Assembly (NCBI GenBank): GCA_900618795.1
Contig: UYJD01000001.1
Span: 807,221 to 871,220 of the forward strand
Source: Cyanodermella asteris
Taxonomy: Eukaryota > Ascomycota > Lecanoromycetes > Ostropales > Stictidaceae
DNA: 64,000 bases
Direction of reading: 5' to 3'
Made by a program: the position numbers and the translations under genes. Positions 45,718 to 56,525 of the stretch are shown piece after piece (position 1 is the stretch's first letter; each line of letters opens with the position of its first letter). The notes under the pieces were generated by a model that was not told where the DNA came from, made no database searches, and saw only the letters and a list, made by a program, of their open reading frames with translations.

Positions 45718-47339
45718 CTACGTCTGCGCCACCGGCTGCAGAGCAACTTTGACCCCGTTACGACTCTCACACAGCACCCTGATCATCTCGACATACTCCA
45801 AACACGGGTCCCTGTTCTGTATGGACTCATACTCCTTCACCAGCCTCACGAGCAGATAGACCCCCTGCGTGAGCACCTGTTGCCTCGCAGGGCACGACCT
45901 TGGTCCCTCCAAGAAGGGTCTGAATCCAGCAGCAATGAGCTCCCTCTCTTTCCCGATGAATCGCGATGGCCGGAAAGAATCGGCATCTTCGCCCCAAATA
46001 CTCTTGTCACGAAATATGGGATAGCTATTGAGTTGCACCATCGTCCCTTTCGGCACGAAGACCGGCGTCCTACCCTCTGGCCCACCTCCTCTCGGTAGTA
46101 TCGTGTCTCGCAGCGCGGATCTCGAGATGCGTCCGGACGGCCCTTGGAGTCGAATCCCTTCGTATAAAGCGTATCGAAAGCTGTCCAGCTTCTTGAGCGT
46201 GTCGTATGTCAGAGGCTGATCTCCAAGTGCCAAAGCCTCCTCGCGAAGTTCATCCCATACGCTAGGGTTTCTGGCCAGGTGGAAGATCGCGTTTGACACG
46301 GCTATGGCAGAGGATTCCCGTGATGGAAGAAAGACGTTAATGACTTCGGATCGGAGCTCGACAGGATCGCGAATATAGCGTGCCATCTCGTTGATCAGTA
46401 CATACCTGGTCCGCTGCTGAATCTGCTGACTCTCTTTCTGGTTCACTGCATCGACGGATTTCTCGTCTTGAGGGATCGAGTCCAAGGCCTGCTCCACATA
46501 GCGGTCGACGAATGCGTGAACAGTCGCAATGTCTTTCGGCCACTGTTGGTCAAACCAGAACCAAAAGTTGGCCCTGCCGATGGCCAAACTACCACGTCGC
46601 CCTGCCCCAACTAACCCTCGTTGAAACGCCTCCAGAAATGCATCAGCGCCCGGTGCCGGCTCGTCACTCAGAAGACCCACGGACTCGCCGAGAAGGAATT
46701 CGGTCGTGCTATCAAGGAACTTGAGAACTCAAATTAGCTTCTCCATTTGCACGATAAACTTCAACTCACGAGCTTGTTCAAGAGCACTTGTAGGTCAACT
46801 GTGCTGCTATCCGTGGGTATATGCCTCAGAAATCGGCCAACATGCTTCTCGAACATGCTCATGTCATTCAACTCTGATCGACTGAAAATGGGTGTGATCA
46901 GGCTCCTCGAATGCTTCCAACGGGCCCCGCTCTCAAAGAAAATGCCCCGGCCAAAGAGCGGAAGCATAGCCGCCCTTCTCCCTGGTGGCGGCCCATAATC
47001 CTCAAATAAGGTCGAAAGCACCGCATGTCTATTCGCAGGATCGATCGAGTTGATGGTGGGAACGCCGAGTTGATTCTCTTTCCATGTCGAGCCATACTTT
47101 GTGAAGTGCTCTTGGAACAAGGGATTATAGCGGCCATCTTCCACTGCTTTCTTCCGTAGCAGTATCAGGTCGTAGCCGAAAGGCAGCTTGTGTGGGTAAC
47201 AGACTGGTGGTTCACACCCATGTAGCTTCTTTGCTATTCGATAACGGCGCCATAGCGAAGCTTCCTGTAGAACGTATTGCAAGAAGACGAGCAGTAACCA
47301 GACTGCTGCCGCGGCCGATAATAGCGCGAGGGACTCCAT
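45718..47339 (-). CDS. Cytochrome P450 monooxygenase (CYP52-like clan)
   Basis: Exons 47339-46770 and 46719-45718 with a 50 bp intron (GTGAGT...TCTCAAG) encode 523 residues. An N-terminal anchor (LLSAAAAVWLLLVFLQYVL) fits an ER membrane enzyme. The splice restores NKLFLDSTTEFLLGES, seen in fungal alkane/fatty-acid hydroxylases. The K-helix ExxR is EGIR (Glu377, Arg380), the PERF region is FRPSRFIG, and the heme loop is FRPFLEGPRSCPARQ with Cys466. Two motifs are off-consensus: the oxygen-activating I-helix motif reads LPSRESSA (321-328) instead of AGRDTT-like, and the residue two after the heme Cys is Ala rather than Gly. It may act on alkyl chains, but the substrate is unknown. Confidence 0.88.
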
Positions 47340-47724
47340 CTTTTGACACAAAGGCTTCTGGTGCCGTACTTGACCATTTAGGCACTCACAGGTGTTCCCA
47401 CAATCGACGTGTACACATACACTGGTACGACCAATCCGATTTGATTAGGTGATACGTCTTTTTCACGACACTGCCGGACTTTGTCTGCATAAGATGCTGG
47501 TGAAGATGTGCTCCCCCAGTTTTGAGGACCGGCGAGATCCCCACTCTCAGCTTGCGGCCGCCTCAGCGACCACATTCCCAAATAGGTCTTACGCTCATGC
47601 ATGAATCAAGTTCAGGCACAGATCGTCCAAGACGTCTTCAGAGCATATGTGATAGCCATGTAGCCATGGTCCGCGCGTGGGTTTGTCCTTCCGGCAACCT
47701 CATTTTCCTTCTTTCACCGTCGCC
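47340..47724. promoter_or_regulatory. P450 upstream region up to the assembly gap
   Basis: About 385 bp before the gap, holding the P450 promoter. Nothing else recognised. Frames that run through the gap are artefacts of the N run. Confidence 0.4.
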
Positions 47725-48345
47725 NNNNNNNNNNNNNNNNNNNNNNNNNNNNNNNNNNNNNNNNNNNNNNNNNNNNNNNNNNNNNNNNNNNNNNNNNNNN
47801 NNNNNNNNNNNNNNNNNNNNNNNNNNNNNNNNNNNNNNNNNNNNNNNNNNNNNNNNNNNNNNNNNNNNNNNNNNNNNNNNNNNNNNNNNNNNNNNNNNNN
47901 NNNNNNNNNNNNNNNNNNNNNNNNNNNNNNNNNNNNNNNNNNNNNNNNNNNNNNNNNNNNNNNNNNNNNNNNNNNNNNNNNNNNNNNNNNNNNNNNNNNN
48001 NNNNNNNNNNNNNNNNNNNNNNNNNNNNNNNNNNNNNNNNNNNNNNNNNNNNNNNNNNNNNNNNNNNNNNNNNNNNNNNNNNNNNNNNNNNNNNNNNNNN
48101 NNNNNNNNNNNNNNNNNNNNNNNNNNNNNNNNNNNNNNNNNNNNNNNNNNNNNNNNNNNNNNNNNNNNNNNNNNNNNNNNNNNNNNNNNNNNNNNNNNNN
48201 NNNNNNNNNNNNNNNNNNNNNNNNNNNNNNNNNNNNNNNNNNNNNNNNNNNNNNNNNNNNNNNNNNNNNNNNNNNNNNNNNNNNNNNNNNNNNNNNNNNN
48301 NNNNNNNNNNNNNNNNNNNNNNNNNNNNNNNNNNNNNNNNNNNNN
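47725..48345. other. Assembly gap, 621 N
   Basis: A run of 621 unknown bases between the divergent P450 and 7TM genes. The promoters of both, and possibly a 5' exon of the 7TM gene, may lie inside. True length is unknown if N was used as an estimate. Confidence 1.
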
Positions 48346-48413
48346 ACTGGTCGCCTACACAGTCAACCAACCCGTGCCCGCGTTACATCGCCCTCTCGTC
48401 TCTGCGTTACAAG

Positions 48414-49992
48414 ATGTCCAGCGGTTCTGCAGGCGGACTTGAGGACATATGCGGTGCCTTCATCGCCCTGAACGTGCTAAGTACCGGCTTACGTGTCTAC
48501 GCTCGCAGACATACGGGTGCCTCAATCTCATTTGACGATTGGTTCATATTTGCGGCTCTGGTACGGACTCAGCGACCCTTTGACGCGATGCTCATATCCC
48601 CGTTCATCTCGAAGTCTGTGCTTTGATATCTAACGGTCTGATCCTAGATCACGTTCATCGTATCAGCAGCATGTATCCTACGGAGTGAGTCGTCTTCAAA
48701 GAGCACAGCTTTAGATCCTGCTGACAGAGATACTCAGTGGTGGAACTGAAAGTCCTGGGCTATTCGTCCAAAGACCTTAGTCCAGAATACACCAAACAAA
48801 CAACCGAGACATTTGAGAAGGTAGCACATGTATCATATCTGTCTCCCAGGTGTCACTCGAATTCTGACAAGGCTCAGCTTCAAATCGTGTGGGGCGCATT
48901 CTGCACTGCCTGCCTTGCGTCCACCAAACTCAGTATCCTCTTCTTCTACCGCCGAGTCTTCGACCTGGACAAACGCAAAGCAGTCTTCCACTGGGCCACA
49001 ATATCGACCGTCGGAATAGTTGTCGCCTGGCTCGTGACATTCGAATTCCTTGTTGGATTCCAATGTGGAACACATTTCTATGCTCTCTGGGATGGGGAGT
49101 ACAACAAGTATTGCACAATCTCCTTCCCTTATCTCTATGGCCTTGCCGTATCGGATTTCCTGCTTGATGTGTGGATCCTTTTGATGCCAATTCCTTGCGT
49201 GAGTCACAACTGGCAGGCATCGCGATCGTCCATAATCTGACTGGCTCTCCAGATCATGCGTCTCCACGCCTCACCCATGAAGAAAGTTAACATCGGGGGT
49301 GTCTTTCTGTTGGCGTTCGTGTACGTATAGCTGTCTCGCACATTCCCGCATGTTGGCGCTGACATGGTTTCGAACAGAGGCCTGGGAGCTTCGATCGCTC
49401 GCATGGCGGAGTATATTAACATCATACAAGGTACAATCCACATCTGTCTCGCACCATCCGGCGAAACTCGATATACTGACCTGACTTAGGGGGCCACAGT
49501 GGTATTTTCAGCAGCGATCATGAACGTAAGCACTCCATGTTACGAATCCGGCTATGCGGCAGGAACTAATCTGGAGTCCCAGGGGCACTCAGTCATTCAT
49601 TCTACCTCGCAATGCTAGAAGCCGGCATGTCCTTGGTCGCCGCGAATCTCCCTTCACTCTGGCTCCTCATCTGCAAGGCAACGCCCGAGAACATCGTCAG
49701 AAGCGCTCGAAGCCTGTTTTCACTCCACTCTCTCGGCAGGTCAGGTGGGAGCGACGGAGCCAGGACTGCGAGGGTTGACGACCCCGAAGGCTCTGCGGGT
49801 CCGATTCAAGCCACCAAAGCGAGGTCGAGGTCGAAATCAACCGGCTCGGGCCCAGCACGCAGTTTCGCAAGCTCTGGTCAAGAGCCGCCAGTGCCCGGTG
49901 TGGCAGAGCATGATCTGCCTCGACCGCCGAAGGATAAGATCCTAGTGCGCACCGACCTGGCCCAGGCCTGGGAAAGCGTCAGATCCAGCTGA
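48414..49992 (+). CDS. Fungal rhodopsin-family 7TM integral membrane protein
   Basis: Eight exons in phase: 48414-48560, 48648-48684, 48738-48820, 48872-49198, 49253-49320, 49378-49430, 49490-49525 and 49583-49992, giving 386 residues. The family signature is RVYARRHTGASISFDDWFIFAAL after helix 1. It continues with LQIVWGAFCTACLASTKLSILFFYRR, then helices around TVGIVVAWLVTFEFLVGF and YGLAVSDFLLDVWILLMPIP, and ends with AMLEAGMSLVAANLPSLW. The last 130 residues are a polar Ser/Arg-rich cytosolic tail. This group (rhodopsin domain, related to PTH11-like receptors) is widespread in Pezizomycotina; ligands are mostly unknown. The 36 bp exon 7 is the least certain. An upstream exon could hide in the gap 69 bp away. 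Confidence 0.75.
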
Positions 49993-50681
49993 ATTTGAGG
50001 AGGAGTATGACTTTTTGGGCCACAGTGACGACGTGTTCGGACATGAAAGAATGTCGTTGACAGACAGCATCTGACTTACGACGAGTCGGCAAAAGCCGGT
50101 GCACATGAGATGCCGCCTGCGTCGAAGTATCCGTACGATACACTATACGAGTATGTGACGAAACAAGTACAATTGGATGCACGTAGTTCTGTCGGAGAGA
50201 CTTTTCGCGGTGTTGGGTTGCCTCCAAGTTTCTGTTCGCAAAAGACGAAAAGGTCAACTGTCTCCGGCATTAGTTCTTGCGGGTGCCCTCAACAGTACAC
50301 CGTAATGCTACATTTGTTGGTGGCAGGTGCTCGCTGACATCGCTGAGAGTGCCTGCCGAGACTTTCGCTAACACCGCTACGAGCACTGACAGAAAGTATC
50401 TAGGTACTAAGCAAGGGCAAGAGTTCATACCAAAAGTATGGGTATCCCTTGGAAGGCCCGCGGACCGGTGCCAAGATGTGTGCTCATGCTCACAAAGACG
50501 CTAAAAGGGGGTGATAGTACGGTGCGGTGCGATGAGTGTCGATTTGGTTTAGCTCCTCGTTGATAGAAGATTTCTGATCATTTGCATCACTCAACCAATA
50601 TGACTATAGTATCAGTAACCAACGCCTGCGCTGTCGTTTCGTCGTTATATATGCAGATTTCCTTTTGCTTACAAGCCCCAT
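49993..50681. other. Convergent region between 7TM gene and PhoD-like phosphatase
   Basis: About 690 bp between two convergent stop codons. Only 3' flanks are seen. Confidence 0.45.
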
Positions 50682-53600
50682 TCATTTTCCCAATTTCCAC
50701 CACTTCTTCGACCCATTATACGCATCCACCCCATTGTACCCTCCACTGTTCCTCTTCGCCTCAGCCCCGGGATCTGTCATTCTCCTCCTCATCCCACCCT
50801 CCGCCGCAGGGTCATCATCCCCAAAGAACTTACTCATATCCTTTCTCCGTGGCATCGTACCACCCTGAGGTGCCGCAGCTGATGGCTGAGGCGCCCTCAC
50901 CGACTGAGTTCGCGCCGCTGTGTTCGAGACCAGGACTCTTTTCGCCTCTGGGCCGAGCATGTCGGCCATATTCTTGCTGTTGCGCTGGCGCTGGCGCGTA
51001 ATGGCTGCTGCTTTGAGGCTGTCGAGCTCATCGATACTGTCAAGTTCGGACTCTTCGTCTTCCTCATCTTCGCTCTGGTCGCTTTCGTCTCTGTTGTCGA
51101 CTTGAGGTGGTGCATACACAACTCCAGACCGACGACCATCACGGGGTTGAGTGACGGAATTGCGTTTGCTGACAGGTCGCGAAGCGCCGGTGTTGGCAGC
51201 GGAAGCAGGCGCTTTTCGCGGGCCGACCATGGCATCGGTAGATCCGCTGTAAGTGCTTGCGTACTGTGGCTCGGGAGGCTTGGCAAATTGCGCTTGCTGT
51301 GCCTGAGGTGGTGGGCTAATGGCGACCTTGGGCCGCGGCTTGAACGGGTCCGGAATCTCATCTTTTATGGGCGGCGCGCGCTGGCTCGAGGTCCTCGTCG
51401 GAACGCCGCCAGGTGCAGTCGGACTTTGCACCTGCTGCTTCACTTGCTTCTGCTGCTGGTGCACCACTGGGCGTGAAGACTGAGACGACGGCTGGGGCTG
51501 AGATTTGGTCACTGAGGGAGCAGTCATAGGCTGACCGCGAGACACGGGAGGGCTGACCGTTGGGTGCCCTCGTGAGCCAGGGGGCGAGGCCATAGGCTGC
51601 CGTCCCGGACGTGTCAGGTCTCCGCTGCCGATCCAGTCCGATTCGTGATCACTCTCAGATTCTGATTCGGATCCTGTGTACGAACCGGTATCGGAATACC
51701 AGTCTTGCTCCTTGCGTCTGCCGATTTGACTGAGGCGCCGCCCGATGCTTCCAAATCGTTCTGCGATACTTGGTCTTCGTGGCTTCCTGGTGACGGCATC
51801 CACGGATCCAGTAATCGGGGGACGGTTTTGGCGAGCCATACTACCCCGTTGCATCATTGCCGCGTCGTCATTCGGCGTGTACTCATCGTTGGTGAACTCG
51901 GAGCGACTGTCGTCTGTGTGACGGGACTCTTTTGAACGATTGAGTCGCGGAAGCCTATCTTTCAAGCTGCCGAGGCGTTGAAGTAAACTTTGACGTCGCG
52001 GACGCTGCGGCAGACTTTCAACGGAAACACTATTACCCATCGGTGGTAGGTTTGGATTCTGTGCCGGATGGCTTTCTGGTAGAGCTCTGGCTGCAGCTCC
52101 AAGCCCGACAGCCACGCCGGGTCCAACGGCACCTCCAGTTGGCTGCTGCGCCTGTGTTTGCGGACGTTGCTGGAATTGGGCTGGCGGTGAATGCTCCGCT
52201 TCAGAGACATCTGAGTAGCTGTCACTAGCTCTTGTCCGTCCTGCAAATGGATTTGTTTTCAGGCTGCTGAGACGCTTTAGAATGCTGGGCCGTCGTGCCG
52301 TCTGCGGTGGGGCAAGGGCTGCGGCGGGATACCAAAGGGCCGGAACGAGAAGTCGATAGCTTTCTGTGCTTCCTAGTGGATCCCCCTTCTTTATTTCACA
52401 ATTCAAGCGGATATCAAGACCACCCTCGAGGCTTATCTCGCCACCTGCATCGGGCAAATTTCCTTTCTTGGCGGCCATCTCACTAAGATTGGTAGGCCGA
52501 TGGTGGAAGTGACTTACCGGACGTGTTGGAATGGGAGGTGCACTGGTATTGCGCTGTGTTTTGTTGAAGTCTCGAGCATTATCAGCCTCTGGGGGGAAGT
52601 AACTGTCATTGCCAGGGTCATCACGTGGTGGTTTCTGTTGACTGTAGGGCAAGGACGGATCAAGGTCGTCTTTGTCTCGCTTGGACAGGGACATTCGACG
52701 TAGCATCTGGGCTGGCCTACTATTGCCCAACGAGAAGCTCCGTCGCGGACCTTGAGATTCACTCCCTTGAGACGCGGGGGTTCCTGGTTCTGAGGGTGTC
52801 AGAGGTGGTGATGGCGGAGGTGTAGTTCCAGGCTGATATTCGCTGATTGAACACCAATTTCTCCTTGGCAGAAGCTTCTTGTTGTTTCTTTTCTTACCAT
52901 CAACATCATGTGTGAACATCGGGATCATGTCTTCATCGGTCTGGTCGTCCAGGTGATGTACCTTCTTGTCTCGGCGATTGATAAAATCGGCCATCACATC
53001 AGTTGGAGGGGTATTGACAATGGCTGAAGAGACAATGTTGGGCATGTATCGGTGATCCTGATCTTTTGGGATTCCCAGCTGTTTGTTAGAGTAGAATTGG
53101 CCAACTGCAGCAAGGTGCACGTCGCCGCCCAAAATGGTGATACGGACCGACTTCTCCGCCGCTAACGCCTGAAGCTCCTCTATGAGCCAGCGTCTCTCTT
53201 CTTTGTGATGTTTCGCTGTCCAATGATCGTCAAGGTCATCAAGAATTTCATAGCCACCGTCGAACTTGTTCGTTAGGTTTCCTAGCAGTCCTAGCCGGCC
53301 AAGTGCCTTCAAAGGATCCATGGCCCGACTAGTGAGGATGTTTTCGAGCCATTCCAAACGTGGATAAGCGATCGGAACGCCTAGCAGAACGATCAGATGC
53401 TTTGTCTCACTGTTGATGATTTCCCTTCGGCATCTGTCCAGGACCTTGTCGTACGTGTGCTCGCTGAGGATTTCTTCCCGCATTCGCTCTGTTCGGCAAT
53501 CAAGACCTAGAAACGCCACGTGCTTGCCGAGAGACATGAAAACGCTTCTGCTCAGATAGTTGATGTACGGCCCAGGTCCTGCTCCAAGAAGCCAACTCGG

Positions 53601-56525
53601 TTCATCGGCCTCGAGTTCGTCCGGGACGCTTTGATGCTGGAAAAGCATGTAGTATTTAAAGGCCACAGATCCGAGTCCGCAAAAGACCGGGCTAGACATG
53701 AAGGAATGGGGGTAGGAACCAAAGCCATGAATGATGTCGTGGTCGTCCCAAATGTTGATCATCGGTATCTGACTATTAGCCATCCCAAAGAGACCTTGGC
53801 TGAACCACATCGAATAGCGATCCAGGTAGAATTGTTCGAGCTCGTCCATCATCTCCGGCGTAAAAGGTGCTTGCCGTTTGTGCGCTGGGTTCTTGATTTC
53901 TAGCCATTCCTGGAATATGTGAGTCTCGGTGGAGACCCTGTCGTTGTAAATTTGGTCGCCGCCGCCAATCATGACGTGAAACGGTTTGGTTTGGTGAGCA
54001 TTGAGAACGTCGCGCCACAGTGGGTCGGGTCCGCCAAATCCGCCAGGGTCAACACTTGTACTGAAACCGTTACAGCTGTGGAACATAATGTTCATGGAAT
54101 GGCCACTTGCTGGAACCCAGAAGCCGACACTTGCTCCCTTGTTGATTCTGTATGCAATGCGCGCCTGCTTGTCGCCAAGCTCGATTTCAAGGTTGAATCG
54201 CCAGAACGTAACACCGCGCTCGGCGTGCAGCCGGACACCTCTGACAGATCGAAATCTGCCTTTGCTCTTCCCGCGGCGCGCGACTGTGTCAGGTCTACCT
54301 ACGGGACTGTCACCCCCGCTCTCATCGGGACGTCCATAGCCCGTTGGGACGTTCGCGGTCCGAAATTTCTCGTACAGGCCTGAGTCAGTTTCGTCTCTGG
54401 AATAGTCCACGCCCTCGTCAAAGTCTTCTGCTGGCTTGACATACACTGTAGATCCGTCTCTGAATATCTTTGGCATACCTGCCACTGGGTCAACATATTC
54501 AGACGGGAGGGCCTCGTCGCCCTCGTTAACGTGAGTAGGAGGCGGCGGGAGCAAGTCCATAGGCTGATGGAAAAGGCGAAGCGTTGGTGCAGGCTCATAA
54601 ACAGAATCAGAGTCGAGAGTCACAATCATTACGCTTCCTCTCCATGTTTCTCTGTCGCGCGCGGGCTGTCCCGCTGGTGGGGCAAGCTTGTCACGCTTGA
54701 GACCAGTATACCGCAGCAGAGGACCACATTTCATATGCAGCGGAGGATCGAAAATGGTGGGCTGGTTTGAGTCCTCATTTGCACCGTCAAAGTACTCTGT
54801 CCCGGGTGGTGGTTGAGACGACGATCTGCTGGTTCTTCTCTGCGACGTGCTCGGACTCTCCCACCAGGTAACAGCTTTGTCAGTTGAATCTCCAGGCTCC
54901 TGCTTCTTAGCATCCAAGTCTGCAAGCAGAAGCCGAGCTGTTTGCCCATGTCGCCATTCGTCCAAATGACGAGGCGCTGAAGCCCCTGGAGCAACGGCTG
55001 GCGGCTGATGGCGATGTAGATGAGGCAAGTGGTGATGCTTAGCGGTTTGCTGTTCTGGATCGCTCTGTGCAGTTTCCCCGCCGAACCCCAGAAGCTGCCG
55101 AGCTTTCCCAGCAGCTGGGGCCTGTGGCGGAAGTTCGTATTTTGGGCCACCTTTATGTGCTAGAGGTGCGTGGGCCGTGGAATCTTCAGCGGTGTTCAGC
55201 CGTTCCTGGTAAAGACCAGCCTGGGAAGGAGGTAAATTCGGGGTTTGGCTATCGGAAGCAGCCTGTTTCCTGTTGATCGACACATCGAATGGATGGAATC
55301 GGACGCCTCGGTCATCCGCAGAGCGACGTCGTTCTCCTGGTGCTATGGGTTGCGAGCTATCATAATGACGTGTTAATGGGTTTGAGTCGCCTCCCAACCG
55401 AGAAGCTGCAGAGTCCAGTGAAGCTCGTGGCCTTTGACTCTGACCATGACTGAGAGATCGGTCAACTCTGTCTGCAGTACCTGCAGCTGCAGCAACCGCG
55501 GCGGCAGCCTCAACTGGCCGTGGAATTCGAGAAGCTCGGTTAGCCGATCTTGGGGTGTTTGGGTCTGGTATAGGCGCTTGAGCGTCAGACCCAACTCTTC
55601 GACCAGATCCCGCTCGTGCCGGGGTGAGTGCTGTAGGATCTTCGTTCATAGACCGTCTTCGCGGACGAGTCTCGTTGGCGCCAGACCGAGTTGAATCCTG
55701 CTTCCGCGAGTCCACGACCCGAGGCGTCGCTTCACCCATTGTCTGGCTTTCGCGGCGCTCCCTTGCATTGACACGTTCTCTTGCACGTTGCTCGGCAGCC
55801 TGGACTCTGGCGCGCTTTTCCTCCTTGCTCAGATCGTTCAGTTTTACCTCCAACCTTTGAAGCGGAGAATGGTCCACGGCCCAGTCAATCTTCTGCGGAT
55901 TCGCATTACCGCGCATCGAACCCATCCTCGCCGCTGCTGTCTGCATATCCTCGTCACCTCTGCCTATACCATCCTGGCTATTGCGAGGAGCAGATCTGTT
56001 CTGAGGTGAAGACTCGCCGAATGGTATACTCGTGGCATGTGGTGTCCCAGCTTGAGGCCCAGCTGCAGCATCTTGAAACTCTGCTCTTTGTGCCTCTACA
56101 GACTCCGGCCTGATTGCCTGTACAAACGGAGTGTAGTTCTTCGCAGCCACATTGGGTTCTGGTGTCCTTCCGCTCGGGAGATGCGTGCCTTCGTCCGCCA
56201 AGTCCCTCGCTCTGTCCGCAAAGCTCTTTATGTTTGCCGCGCCATTGACGTATGGATCTCGGTAAGATATAGGTGGCCCTCGAGGAGCAGCGGGCGGCTC
56301 TGGTGCTTCGGGAGCCATTGGAGTCATCGGCGCGGCAGGGAGCTGTCCGTAATCGAAGTTCTGGGCGCCCGTATGTCCCTGACCAGCAGGCTTCCGTCGT
56401 CGAGAGCCAGAAGATCGATGCACATTAGCTTCTCCCCATTCATGGTCGCGTGGAGGTCCTGGAGGTCTGGGATTGAGAGGCGCGATCTCAACAAGCGGAT
56501 CGGTCACATCACTAGCGGGATGCAT
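50682..56525 (-). CDS. Large PhoD-like phosphatase (metallophosphatase) with disordered flanks
   Basis: One uninterrupted frame; the first ATG (56525) gives 1947 residues. The frame is open further upstream to 56825 without an ATG, so a 5' exon is possible. Residues 1 to about 700 are Pro/Ser/Arg-rich and probably disordered. The catalytic core (about 780-1230) has metal-binding motifs IGGGDQIYND (near 852), IWDDHDIIHGFGSYPH (near 925) and ILGGDVHLAAVGQFYSNK (near 1131), typical of the fungal PhoD-like group. The C-terminal 650 residues are again low-complexity with repeats of RLGSLKDRLPRLNRSKES type (three related RLSSLK/RLGSLK/RFGSIG segments). Metallophosphatase activity is likely; the substrate is unknown. 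Confidence 0.85.
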   Translation of the reverse strand: MHPASDVTDPLVEIAPLNPRPPGPPRDHEWGEANVHRSSGSRRRKPAGQGHTGAQNFDYGQLPAAPMTPMAPEAPEPPAAPRGPPISYRDPYVNGAANIKSFADRARDLADEGTHLPSGRTPEPNVAAKNYTPFVQAIRPESVEAQRAEFQDAAAGPQAGTPHATSIPFGESSPQNRSAPRNSQDGIGRGDEDMQTAAARMGSMRGNANPQKIDWAVDHSPLQRLEVKLNDLSKEEKRARVQAAEQRARERVNARERRESQTMGEATPRVVDSRKQDSTRSGANETRPRRRSMNEDPTALTPARAGSGRRVGSDAQAPIPDPNTPRSANRASRIPRPVEAAAAVAAAAGTADRVDRSLSHGQSQRPRASLDSAASRLGGDSNPLTRHYDSSQPIAPGERRRSADDRGVRFHPFDVSINRKQAASDSQTPNLPPSQAGLYQERLNTAEDSTAHAPLAHKGGPKYELPPQAPAAGKARQLLGFGGETAQSDPEQQTAKHHHLPHLHRHQPPAVAPGASAPRHLDEWRHGQTARLLLADLDAKKQEPGDSTDKAVTWWESPSTSQRRTSRSSSQPPPGTEYFDGANEDSNQPTIFDPPLHMKCGPLLRYTGLKRDKLAPPAGQPARDRETWRGSVMIVTLDSDSVYEPAPTLRLFHQPMDLLPPPPTHVNEGDEALPSEYVDPVAGMPKIFRDGSTVYVKPAEDFDEGVDYSRDETDSGLYEKFRTANVPTGYGRPDESGGDSPVGRPDTVARRGKSKGRFRSVRGVRLHAERGVTFWRFNLEIELGDKQARIAYRINKGASVGFWVPASGHSMNIMFHSCNGFSTSVDPGGFGGPDPLWRDVLNAHQTKPFHVMIGGGDQIYNDRVSTETHIFQEWLEIKNPAHKRQAPFTPEMMDELEQFYLDRYSMWFSQGLFGMANSQIPMINIWDDHDIIHGFGSYPHSFMSSPVFCGLGSVAFKYYMLFQHQSVPDELEADEPSWLLGAGPGPYINYLSRSVFMSLGKHVAFLGLDCRTERMREEILSEHTYDKVLDRCRREIINSETKHLIVLLGVPIAYPRLEWLENILTSRAMDPLKALGRLGLLGNLTNKFDGGYEILDDLDDHWTAKHHKEERRWLIEELQALAAEKSVRITILGGDVHLAAVGQFYSNKQLGIPKDQDHRYMPNIVSSAIVNTPPTDVMADFINRRDKKVHHLDDQTDEDMIPMFTHDVDGKKRNNKKLLPRRNWCSISEYQPGTTPPPSPPLTPSEPGTPASQGSESQGPRRSFSLGNSRPAQMLRRMSLSKRDKDDLDPSLPYSQQKPPRDDPGNDSYFPPEADNARDFNKTQRNTSAPPIPTRPVSHFHHRPTNLSEMAAKKGNLPDAGGEISLEGGLDIRLNCEIKKGDPLGSTESYRLLVPALWYPAAALAPPQTARRPSILKRLSSLKTNPFAGRTRASDSYSDVSEAEHSPPAQFQQRPQTQAQQPTGGAVGPGVAVGLGAAARALPESHPAQNPNLPPMGNSVSVESLPQRPRRQSLLQRLGSLKDRLPRLNRSKESRHTDDSRSEFTNDEYTPNDDAAMMQRGSMARQNRPPITGSVDAVTRKPRRPSIAERFGSIGRRLSQIGRRKEQDWYSDTGSYTGSESESESDHESDWIGSGDLTRPGRQPMASPPGSRGHPTVSPPVSRGQPMTAPSVTKSQPQPSSQSSRPVVHQQQKQVKQQVQSPTAPGGVPTRTSSQRAPPIKDEIPDPFKPRPKVAISPPPQAQQAQFAKPPEPQYASTYSGSTDAMVGPRKAPASAANTGASRPVSKRNSVTQPRDGRRSGVVYAPPQVDNRDESDQSEDEEDEESELDSIDELDSLKAAAITRQRQRNSKNMADMLGPEAKRVLVSNTAARTQSVRAPQPSAAAPQGGTMPRRKDMSKFFGDDDPAAEGGMRRRMTDPGAEAKRNSGGYNGVDAYNGSKKWWKLGK

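Noticed and set aside
47522-48471. Long frames across the 621 N gap
   Set aside because: Created by unknown bases; no information inside.
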